Positions 57,657 to 64,000 of a stretch of 64,000 bases of DNA are shown piece by piece. The notes under the pieces are model-generated. The model searched no databases and was not told where the DNA came from. It saw nothing but the letters and a program-made list of their open reading frames with translations. The DNA comes from Mycolicibacterium peregrinum (GTDB lineage: Bacteria; Actinomycetota; Actinomycetes; Mycobacteriales; Mycobacteriaceae): positions 62,001-126,000 of the forward strand of contig NZ_LZSY01000172.1 of the NCBI RefSeq assembly GCF_001665625.1. The letters are read 5' to 3'. The translations under genes and the position numbers were made by a program. Within the stretch, counting starts at the first letter, position 1. Each line of letters begins with the position of its first letter.

Positions 57657-59261
57657 ATGATCCCGACCGTGCGCGACATCGTCAGCCTGCCGGTGGTGCA
57701 GGCCGGCGAGCCCGAGGTGCTCAGCGCACAACAGCTGGACCGGCCGGTGCGCTGGGTCCACGTGAGCGACATGCCGGACCTGGCCGGCCTGCTGCAGGGT
57801 GGCGAACTGGTGCTCACCACCGGTGCGGCACTGCGTGACGCGCCCCGCGACTACCTGCGACGGATGCACCGGGCAGGAGTGGTCGGCGTGGTCGTCGAAC
57901 TGGGCACCCGCATCGAATCACTGCCCGACAGCGTCGGGAAGATGGCGCAGACTCTCGGCCTGGCGCTGGTCGTCCTGCACCGACAGACCAAGTTCGTCGA
58001 AGTCACCGAGGCGGTGCACCGCCTCATCGTGGCCGACCAGTACGAGGAACTCGAGTTCGCCCACCGCACCCACAAGACCTTCACCGAGCTGAGCATGAAG
58101 CGGCCGTCGATGGCCGACATCGTGCGCGCGGCCGCCGAGATGATCGATGAATCGGTGGTACTGGAGGACCTGTCCCGCCAGGTGCTGGCGATCTCACCGC
58201 GCAACGAGCCGGCCACCACCGTGCTCGCCGACTGGCAACAGCGATCCCGAGCGATGACGGAACCGTGGGTCACCACGGCCGTCGGCCCACGCGCCGAGGA
58301 GTGGGGTCGGCTGATCGTCCCGCACGCCCCGGCCGCGCCGGACAAGACGAAGATGGTCCTGGAACGCGCCGCACAGGCGCTCGCCCTGCACCGGATGGCC
58401 GAAAGGGGCCGGACCGGTCTCGAGCATCAAGCCCAGAGCGGGTTGATCGACGACGTTCTCGGCGGACGAATTGACGACGACCGCGAGGCCGATGCCCGGG
58501 CGCTGGCCCTCGGTCTGCGAGCCGGTGGCACCTACCTGCCGGCCACCGTCAGGGTGGGTGCGCCACCGGACCGGCTCGACCCGGTGGGCACCCAACGCCG
58601 CAACATCCGCATCCTCGATGCAGTCACTCACAGCGTGAAAGCCCAAGGGCACAGCGCGATCTGCTCGATCCGGCGAGACGGAGAGATCGGCCTCGTGCTG
58701 GCGCTGAATCCGCGGCGCGGTTCCAGCACCGAAGTCACCCTGAGCCGGCTGGCCGAGGGCTGGCGTGAGGCCATCGCCCGTGGCGGCGACGCGGACAAGG
58801 TCGTCGTCGCCGTCGGTGGTGGCGCCGGAGCGTTCGCCGACGCCGTCCACGGGTTGCGCGAAGCTGCCCACGTCGCCGAAGTCGCGGCGTCGATGCCGGA
58901 TCTGACCCGGCCGTTCGTGCGGGCCTCCGACGTCCGGCTGCGCGGACTGATCACGCTGCTGCTCGACGATCCGCGCGTCCAGATGTTCGCCGAAACCGAA
59001 CTCAAGTCCGTTCTGATCCACGACGCCGATCAGGGCAGCGACGATCTGGTCGTGCTCCGCGGTTACCTGGAACTCGCGGGCAACAAGTCCGCACTGGCCA
59101 AACGTCTGCACATGAGCCGCCCGGCGCTCTACGGCCGGCTGGCCTCGATCGAACGGAGACTCGGCGTCAACCTCGACGACGGTGAATCGATGACGTCGCT
59201 GCACGTGGCGCTGCTGGTGCTGGACGCGCAACGCAGTGCCGCCGCACAGCCGCCACGCTGA
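57657..59261 (+). CDS. PucR-family transcriptional regulator
   Basis: A 534-aa activator. The N-terminal PucR ligand-sensing domain covers residues about 5-125 (VHVSDMPDLAGLLQGGELVLTTG). A central GGDEF-like/CdaR-type region follows, and the C-terminal PucR helix-turn-helix (VLRGYLELAGNKSALAKRLHMSRPALYGRLASIERRLG) lies near 465-505. It probably senses an amino or nitrogen compound and controls the divergent mmsA/aminotransferase operon. The ATG directly follows TGTAAA and there is no Shine-Dalgarno. Further upstream in-frame sequence is antisense to mmsA and non-coding. Confidence 0.9.
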   Translation: MIPTVRDIVSLPVVQAGEPEVLSAQQLDRPVRWVHVSDMPDLAGLLQGGELVLTTGAALRDAPRDYLRRMHRAGVVGVVVELGTRIESLPDSVGKMAQTLGLALVVLHRQTKFVEVTEAVHRLIVADQYEELEFAHRTHKTFTELSMKRPSMADIVRAAAEMIDESVVLEDLSRQVLAISPRNEPATTVLADWQQRSRAMTEPWVTTAVGPRAEEWGRLIVPHAPAAPDKTKMVLERAAQALALHRMAERGRTGLEHQAQSGLIDDVLGGRIDDDREADARALALGLRAGGTYLPATVRVGAPPDRLDPVGTQRRNIRILDAVTHSVKAQGHSAICSIRRDGEIGLVLALNPRRGSSTEVTLSRLAEGWREAIARGGDADKVVVAVGGGAGAFADAVHGLREAAHVAEVAASMPDLTRPFVRASDVRLRGLITLLLDDPRVQMFAETELKSVLIHDADQGSDDLVVLRGYLELAGNKSALAKRLHMSRPALYGRLASIERRLGVNLDDGESMTSLHVALLVLDAQRSAAAQPPR

Positions 59262-59288
59262 GAGCACCTCGGGACTCATACTTGTCCG

Positions 59289-59675
59289 ATGGCAGATCGC
59301 AATGTGTTGGGCGGCCGGCTCGAGGAGTGCGGCACCGACCCGCTTACCGGCTTCTACCGCGACGGATGCTGCTCGACGGGCGACGCCGACGCGGGCCGGC
59401 ACACCATCTGCGCCGTCGTGACCACCGAATTCCTGGACCACCAGCGGTCGATCGGCAACGACCTCTCGACACCGGCACCGCAGTACCGGTTTCCCGGCCT
59501 GGTGCCCGGGGACCGCTGGTGCGTCACCGCGGTCAACTGGCTGCGCGCGCACAATGACGGCCAGGCGGCCCCGGTGGTACTGGCCGCCACCCATGAGCGC
59601 ACCCTCGACGTGGTGCCGCTCGACGTTCTTCGGCAGTACGCGGTTGATGTGCCCGACGACCTGGGCAGCCTCTGA
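59289..59675 (+). CDS. DUF2237-family protein
   Basis: A 128-aa protein of the DUF2237 family. The usual start NVLGGRLEECGTDPLTGFYRDGCCSTGDADAGRHTICA holds several cysteines (residues about 14, 27, 28 and 41), then DLSTPAPQYRFPGLVPGDRWCVTAVNW. These may bind a metal, but the function is unknown. A CATACT box 7 nt before the ATG suggests a leaderless start. It is followed 19 bp later by selO. Confidence 0.85.
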   Translation: MADRNVLGGRLEECGTDPLTGFYRDGCCSTGDADAGRHTICAVVTTEFLDHQRSIGNDLSTPAPQYRFPGLVPGDRWCVTAVNWLRAHNDGQAAPVVLAATHERTLDVVPLDVLRQYAVDVPDDLGSL

Positions 59676-59682
59676 GGCTCCG

Positions 59683-59688
59683 TAGGCT
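59683..59688 (+). promoter_or_regulatory. -10 box for leaderless selO
   Basis: TAGGCT ends 7 nt before the GTG start at 59695, with no Shine-Dalgarno, consistent with a leaderless selO mRNA. Confidence 0.45.
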
Positions 59689-59694
59689 CGAGCC

Positions 59695-61149
59695 GTGAGC
59701 GTCGCACCCGATACGAGCGTCACCCTGGACAACCGCTTCGCCCGCGCGCTTCCCGAGATGGCCGTCGCGTGGCAGGCCGAGCCGGCCCCCGCACTGCGGT
59801 TGCTGGTACTCAACGAGGCGTTGGCGGCCGAACTCGGCCTCGACGGCTCGTGGCTGCGCAGCCCCGACGGCCTCGGCCTGCTGTCGGGCACTGCCGTGCC
59901 GGACGGAGCCACCCCGGTGGCCCAGGCATACGCCGGGCACCAGTTCGGCGGGTACGTTCCGCGCCTGGGCGACGGCCGCGCGCTGCTGCTGGGCGAATTC
60001 GTCGGCGCCGACGACCGCCCCCGCGACCTGCACCTCAAGGGGTCGGGGCGCACGCCGTTCGCCCGCGGCGGGGACGGTCTGGCCGTCGTCGGGCCCATGT
60101 TGCGCGAGTACATCGTCAGCGAAGCAATGCACGCCATGGGCATCCCCACCACCCGTGCCCTCGCTGTGGTGGCCACCGGGCGCGACGTCCGGCGCGAGAC
60201 GCTGCTGCCCGGGGCGGTACTGGCGAGGGTCGCCGACAGCCATCTGCGGGTCGGCAGTTTCCAGTACGCGAGCGCACAGGCACAGACCGTGGGCGACATC
60301 GCGCTGCTGCGGCGGCTGGCCGACCACGCCATCGCCCGGCACCATCCCAACGCGGCCGATGCCGAGAACCCGTACCTGGCGCTGTACGAGGGTGTCGTCG
60401 CGGCGCAGGCCACGCTGCTGGCCCAGTGGATGCTCGTCGGGTTCGTCCACGGCGTGATGAACACCGACAACATGACCATCTCCGGTGAGACCATCGACTA
60501 CGGGCCGTGTGCCTTCATGGAAATCTTCGATCCGGCAACGGTGTTCAGCTCGATCGATCATGGCGGCCGCTATGCCTACGGGAATCAGCCGACCGTCGCC
60601 GCGTGGAACCTGGCCCGCTTCGCCGAAACCCTGTTGCCCCTGCTCGCTGACGACGGTGAGCACGCAGTCGAACTCGCCACCCGGGCACTGCGCGAGTTCG
60701 GGCCGCAGTTCGACGCCGCGTGGTCGGCTGGGATGCGCGCCAAGCTCGGACTGCCCGACGATGTCGACGATGAAGTGGCCCGCACCCTGATCGACGACCT
60801 GCTCGCGCTGTTGCAGCAGAACCGAACTGACTACACGTCGTTCTTCCGTGACCTCGCCCGTGCCAAGCGCGGAGAAGCCGAGATCGCCGGCGGATTCGAC
60901 GAGTGGCTGGCACGGTGGCAAGCCCTCGGGCCTGACACCGCTGCGATGGACCGGGTCAATCCCATCTACATTCCCCGCAATCATCTCGTCGAAGAAGCGT
61001 TGAACGCCGGGACGAACGGCGACATGGAACCCGTCGAGCACCTGATGGACGCGCTCGCTGCGCCCTTTGACGAACGTCCCGGGCTCGAACGGTATGCCGC
61101 ACCCGCGCCCGACGACTTCGGTACCTACCGCACGTTCTGCGGAACCTGA
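59695..61149 (+). CDS. selO: SelO pseudokinase AMP-transferase
   Basis: A 484-aa SelO/YdiU protein. YAGHQFGGYVPRLGDGRA, DLHLKGSGRTPFARGGDGLA (ATP/Lys), REYIVSEAMHAMGIPTTRA and HGVMNTDNMTISGETIDYGP (metal Asn and Asp) match the family. SelO has a protein-kinase fold but binds ATP inverted and AMPylates protein Ser/Thr/Tyr residues in redox stress. The conserved C-terminal Cys (TFCGT), the selenocysteine position of animal SelO, is present. It is slightly shorter at the C-terminal side than some family members but looks complete. Confidence 0.95.
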   Translation: MSVAPDTSVTLDNRFARALPEMAVAWQAEPAPALRLLVLNEALAAELGLDGSWLRSPDGLGLLSGTAVPDGATPVAQAYAGHQFGGYVPRLGDGRALLLGEFVGADDRPRDLHLKGSGRTPFARGGDGLAVVGPMLREYIVSEAMHAMGIPTTRALAVVATGRDVRRETLLPGAVLARVADSHLRVGSFQYASAQAQTVGDIALLRRLADHAIARHHPNAADAENPYLALYEGVVAAQATLLAQWMLVGFVHGVMNTDNMTISGETIDYGPCAFMEIFDPATVFSSIDHGGRYAYGNQPTVAAWNLARFAETLLPLLADDGEHAVELATRALREFGPQFDAAWSAGMRAKLGLPDDVDDEVARTLIDDLLALLQQNRTDYTSFFRDLARAKRGEAEIAGGFDEWLARWQALGPDTAAMDRVNPIYIPRNHLVEEALNAGTNGDMEPVEHLMDALAAPFDERPGLERYAAPAPDDFGTYRTFCGT

Positions 61150-61160
61150 CGACCAGCCGC

Positions 61161-61166
61161 TACGGT
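61161..61166 (+). promoter_or_regulatory. -10 box for leaderless dienelactone hydrolase gene
   Basis: TACGGT ends 7 nt before GTG 61174, which supports that start over the in-frame GTG at 61165 inside the box. Confidence 0.45.
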
Positions 61167-61173
61167 GGGTCGG

Positions 61174-61878
61174 GTGACGACGATCACGATGAACACACCC
61201 GACGGCCCGATCGAGGCTCTGCTCGGCCTCCCCAGCGGGGAGGGTCCGTGGCCCGGAGTGGTGATCATCCATGACGCGATCGGCTACGCACCCGACAACG
61301 AGGCGATCTCCGAACGCGTCGCGGCCGCCGGCTATCTCGCGCTCACGCCGAATCTCTACGCACGCGGCGGTCGGGCCCGGTGCATCACCCGGGTGATGCG
61401 GGAGCTGCTGACCCAGCGCGGCCGGGCACTCGACGACGTCCTGGCCGCACGCGACCACCTGCGGGCACACCCGCAGTGCACCGGGGCGGTGGGCATCGCA
61501 GGTTTCTGCATGGGCGGACAGTTCGCGCTTGTTCTGGGGCCCAAGGGATTTGGAGCGGCAGCACCGTTCTACGGCACCCCGCTGCCGAAGCGGCTCGACC
61601 AGACATTGGACGCCTCGTGCCCGGTGGTGGCCAGCTTCGGCCGCCGTGACCCGCTGGGTATCGGTGCGGCGGGTCGGTTGCAGCGCGTCGTCGACTCCAA
61701 AAACATCCCGGCCGACATCAAGGTGTACCCCGAAGCCGGCCACAGCTTCGCCAACCAGTTGCCCGCGCAGTCGTTACTGCGGATCACCGGCTTCGGCTAC
61801 AACGAGGCCGCCACCGCCGATGCCTGGTCACGCGTGTTCGCGTTCTTCGGCGAGCACCTGAGCGCTAAAGCCAACTGA
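61174..61878 (+). CDS. Dienelactone hydrolase family protein
   Basis: A 234-aa alpha/beta hydrolase of the DLH type. The triad is Cys in GFCMGGQ, Asp in FGRRDPLG and His in EAGHSFANQ. Dienelactone hydrolases open enol-lactones in chlorocatechol pathways, but many mycobacterial members lack such context. The GTG at 61174 is chosen because a TACGGT box lies 7 nt before it. It follows selO and overlaps the convergent M20 gene by 14 bp. Here it is not near other aromatic-pathway genes, so the substrate is open. Confidence 0.9.
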   Translation: MTTITMNTPDGPIEALLGLPSGEGPWPGVVIIHDAIGYAPDNEAISERVAAAGYLALTPNLYARGGRARCITRVMRELLTQRGRALDDVLAARDHLRAHPQCTGAVGIAGFCMGGQFALVLGPKGFGAAAPFYGTPLPKRLDQTLDASCPVVASFGRRDPLGIGAAGRLQRVVDSKNIPADIKVYPEAGHSFANQLPAQSLLRITGFGYNEAATADAWSRVFAFFGEHLSAKAN

Positions 61879-63115
61879 GCCCGGCCACCACCAGCGCTTC
61901 GGTGCCGGTGTCCAGCGTCGGCTGGAGCACCGGGCCGAACCGCGGTGAATGGTTCACCGGAATGTCCACGCGAGTGCGATCAGCGGCCACCGCAGCGCGG
62001 AACGCCTCCTCGTCGATCCCGCCGAAGCCCCAATAGGTGTAGGGCGCGCCCAGCGCAGCCGGAATGTCACTGAAGTCTTCACTGGCCGACCCGGCCGGCA
62101 TCGTGTGTGCCCGGTCGCCGAAATATTCACTGAAGGCGGCCTCGACGCGAGCCGTAACCGCATCGTCGTTGACGGTCAGCGGAAAGTTGGCGTACAACTC
62201 GAATTCCGGGTCGCGCGGCGAGTCGGATGCCTGACACTCGGCGATCACCACGCGCCGGATCGCCGCGAGCACCGCGGTGCGCACCGATTCATCGAAGGTG
62301 CGCAGGTTCAGTTCGAGTACCGCGTGATCGCCGATGACATTGCTCTTGGTCCCGGCTTGAATGCTGCCGACCGTCAGGACGACCGTCTGGCTCGGATCAA
62401 CCTCGCGGGACACAATCGTCTGCAACCGGATGACGATCATCGACGCCAGCACCACCGGATCCACCGTGGCCTGCGGCATCGAACCGTGCCCGCCACGACC
62501 GTAGACCGTGATCCTCATGCTGTCGCCCGCAGACAACACCGGCCCGCTACGGGTACGCACCTGTCCCGCGGGCGCCGGAAACACATGCTGGGCCAACGCC
62601 ACGTCGACTGGGCCGACCAGATCGGCCAGACCGTCCTCGACCATCCCCCGGGCGCCATCGCCCACCTCTTCGGCGGGCTGGAAAACCGCAATCATGGTGC
62701 CGCGCCAGTGATCTGGCGCCTGGGAGAGCAGTTCGGCAGCGCCCAGTAGACACGTCACGTGCACGTCGTGGCCGCAGGCATGCATGACGCCGTCATGCGC
62801 ACTCGCGTAGGGCAGCCCCGTCGCCTCCGTCACCGGCAGCGCGTCCATATCCGCACGCATCAGTACCCGGGGGCCGTCCCCGTTGTCCAGAACACCGACC
62901 ACGCCGGTTCCACCGACGCCTTCGTGGACGGTCAGCCCCGACCGACGGAGGCGCTCGGCCACCACGCCGGCAGTGCGTTTTTCCTGATGCGAGAGTTCGG
63001 GGTTCTGATGCAGATCGCGGTACAGCGGCTCCTGCCAGGCGCGGACCTCGGGTAACCGCGTGAGCACCGCCTCGGCGCGTCGACGAATATCGTCCCCAGT
63101 ACTGTCCGCCGCCAC
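61865..63115 (-). CDS. M20D-family amidohydrolase (peptidase M20/HipO-like)
   Basis: A 416-aa metal-dependent amidohydrolase. The metal-site motifs DMDALPV, MHACGHDVH and FQPAEE are all present, followed by the inserted dimerisation domain (about residues 200-310) and the closing SASEDFS. It hydrolyses N-acyl or N-aminoacyl amino acids or related amides. The GTG at 63115 has AGGGGG upstream; longer forms would overlap the DUF2469 gene. It lies 20 bp downstream of that gene. Confidence 0.92.
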   Translation of the reverse strand: MAADSTGDDIRRRAEAVLTRLPEVRAWQEPLYRDLHQNPELSHQEKRTAGVVAERLRRSGLTVHEGVGGTGVVGVLDNGDGPRVLMRADMDALPVTEATGLPYASAHDGVMHACGHDVHVTCLLGAAELLSQAPDHWRGTMIAVFQPAEEVGDGARGMVEDGLADLVGPVDVALAQHVFPAPAGQVRTRSGPVLSAGDSMRITVYGRGGHGSMPQATVDPVVLASMIVIRLQTIVSREVDPSQTVVLTVGSIQAGTKSNVIGDHAVLELNLRTFDESVRTAVLAAIRRVVIAECQASDSPRDPEFELYANFPLTVNDDAVTARVEAAFSEYFGDRAHTMPAGSASEDFSDIPAALGAPYTYWGFGGIDEEAFRAAVAADRTRVDIPVNHSPRFGPVLQPTLDTGTEALVVAGLSWL

Positions 63116-63135
63116 CGCCGACCCCCTGTCCGCTG

Positions 63136-63441
63136 TTACTCCGGCAACCGCAGTTCGGGTTTCTCGACCTCTTCGATGTTCACGTCCTTGAACGTGATCA
63201 CCCGTACCTGCTTGACGAACCGGGCCGGCCGGTACATGTCCCACACCCAGGCGTCGGCGAGCCTCAACTCGAAGTAGACCTCGCCCTCGGAGTTACGCGG
63301 AATCAGCTCCACGCTGTTGGCCAGGTAGAACCGCCGCTCGGTCTCGACGACATAGCTGAACTGCCCGACGATGTCCTTGTATTCGCGGTAAAGCGAGAGC
63401 TCCATCTCGGTTTCATACTTCTCGAGATCCTCGGCGCTCAT
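63136..63441 (-). CDS. DUF2469 protein (Rv2901c-like)
   Basis: A 101-aa actinobacterial conserved protein of unknown role. The start MSAEDLEKYETEMELSLYREYKDIVGQFSYVVETERRFYLANSVEL and the charged C-terminus (FKDVNIEEVEKPELRLPE) match the family found directly after rnhB in mycobacteria. It overlaps the rnhB stop by 4 bp. No signal peptide or enzyme motif is seen. Confidence 0.92.
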   Translation of the reverse strand: MSAEDLEKYETEMELSLYREYKDIVGQFSYVVETERRFYLANSVELIPRNSEGEVYFELRLADAWVWDMYRPARFVKQVRVITFKDVNIEEVEKPELRLPE

Positions 63442-64000
63442 CTGGTGTGCTGTCCTTCTCGTTGTGCTGGTGCCCTGTCGACCATCTTTGCGTACGCGGT
63501 TTCAGCATGCCGCATTGGTGCCATATCCCGCCGCACGTCTGTCATCTCTGCGGCCCGCCGCACATCTACCGTCTCTGCGGCCCGCCGCACGTTCACATAC
63601 GAGTAGCGGTGCTCCACACACGGCCCCAACTCCGTCAACGCCGCGGAGTGTGCGGGAGTGCTGTACCCCTTGTGCTCGGCGAACCCGTAGCCGGGGTGGT
63701 GCTGCTCCATCTCGACCATCAGCCGGTCTCTGCTGACCTTGGCCAGCACGCTGGCCGCTGCGATACAGGCGGCCGCGGCATCTCCCCCGATCACCGGCAA
63801 GGAGGGCACTGCCAGGCCCGGAACCCGGAACCCGTCGGACAACACGTATCCGGGCCGCAGGGACAACCCCGCCACCGCGCGCCGCATGCCCTCGATATTG
63901 GCCACGTGAACACCGAGCCGGTCCACCTCGTCGGAGGGGATGAACACCACGTGATAGGCCAGTGCATACCGACGGATCAGGGGGAACAACCGCTCCCGTT
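63438..64000 (-). CDS. rnhB: Ribonuclease HII, 3' part (5' end outside window)
   Basis: About 187 codons of the C-terminal portion. The coding frame continues upstream of the window edge (RERLFPLIRRY). The conserved region IGGDAAAACIAAASVLAKVSRDRLMVEME and GYGFAEHKGYSTPAH are RNase HII hallmarks; the N-terminal catalytic DEAG motif lies outside. It removes RNA from RNA-DNA hybrids and single ribonucleotides. The C-terminal tail is extended by short repeats (V/TDVRRAAE units). Its stop overlaps the DUF2469 start (ATGA). Confidence 0.95.
   Translation of the reverse strand, partial: RERLFPLIRRYALAYHVVFIPSDEVDRLGVHVANIEGMRRAVAGLSLRPGYVLSDGFRVPGLAVPSLPVIGGDAAAACIAAASVLAKVSRDRLMVEMEQHHPGYGFAEHKGYSTPAHSAALTELGPCVEHRYSYVNVRRAAETVDVRRAAEMTDVRRDMAPMRHAETAYAKMVDRAPAQREGQHTR
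63529..63590. repeat. 27-bp tandem repeat in rnhB tail
   Basis: Two 27-bp units (63529-63555 and 63556-63582) and a partial third start encode the 9-residue repeat xVRRAAExx in the C-terminal tail of RNase HII. Copies differ at a few bases. Confidence 0.8.

Noticed and set aside
59533..61743. Long minus-strand open frame opposite selO and the dienelactone hydrolase
   Set aside because: No family features; both plus-strand genes have clear catalytic motifs.

Overview
The window is high-GC actinobacterial DNA that reads as a rapidly growing Mycobacterium (Mycolicibacterium type). Its backbone follows the gene order of M. tuberculosis Rv2879c-Rv2902c: rlmN, cdsA, frr, pyrH, a MarR regulator, an amidase, tsf, rpsB, an M23 peptidase, an F420/LLM enzyme, xerC, a siderophore-interacting protein, dprA, comM/yifB, yraN, then a DUF2469 gene and rnhB. 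There are no rRNA or tRNA genes, no IS elements and no CRISPR array that I can recognise.

Region 1 (1-19,691) is a dense accessory catabolic island. It holds three cytochrome P450s and a CxxHxxC ferredoxin. It also holds a Baeyer-Villiger monooxygenase (cut by the window edge), SDR and MDR dehydrogenases, an HpcH/HpaI aldolase, an SMP-30-type lactonase and a TesB thioesterase. The rest are an FMN hydroxy-acid oxidase, a cyclase-fold hydrolase, a GH3 beta-glucosidase, a type III CoA-transferase, an APH-fold kinase, an aldehyde dehydrogenase, a SnoaL-like protein and two paralogous TetR regulators. The set suits oxidation of a cyclic, perhaps glycosylated, alcohol or ketone through a lactone to CoA-linked acids; the substrate is not readable. 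Five intergenic regions share a 26-27 bp dyad element (KTKACA-N14-TGTAAA), so the island looks like one regulon, probably controlled by the two TetR proteins.

Region 2 (19,700-42,972) is mostly core: rlmN, a LysR/EamA pair, cdsA-frr-pyrH, tsf-rpsB, xerC, comM, yraN. Between these lie a methyltransferase/MarR pair sharing a palindromic operator (resembling Rv0560c/Rv2887), a glycerate kinase, a DUF1190-like/ATP-grasp/DUF350 operon (counterpart of E. coli yjfMCL), an amidase, two LLM-type oxidoreductases, an alpha/beta hydrolase, a lactate 2-monooxygenase and a siderophore-interacting protein. dprA is split by a +1 frameshift in a G run.

Region 3 (43,000-63,100) is accessory DNA between yraN and the DUF2469 gene. 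It opens with an IdeR-like box, an Fbp-type ferric iron ABC transporter and a translationally coupled 860-aa protein that joins an adenylation domain, a carrier-protein domain and a membrane acyltransferase domain. Next comes an operon of HAD phosphatase, fused E1 2-oxoacid dehydrogenase, CoA-transferase (2-methylfumaryl-CoA isomerase-like) and thioesterase. Then an omega-aminotransferase/mmsA pair divergent from a PucR regulator (beta-alanine or valine/pyrimidine catabolism), a DUF2237 gene, selO, a dienelactone hydrolase and an M20 amidohydrolase. The window ends in DUF2469 and the 3' part of rnhB.

Genes are tightly packed: ATGA/GTGA overlaps are frequent, and many starts have a TANNNT box about 7 nt upstream with no Shine-Dalgarno, as expected for mycobacterial leaderless mRNAs.
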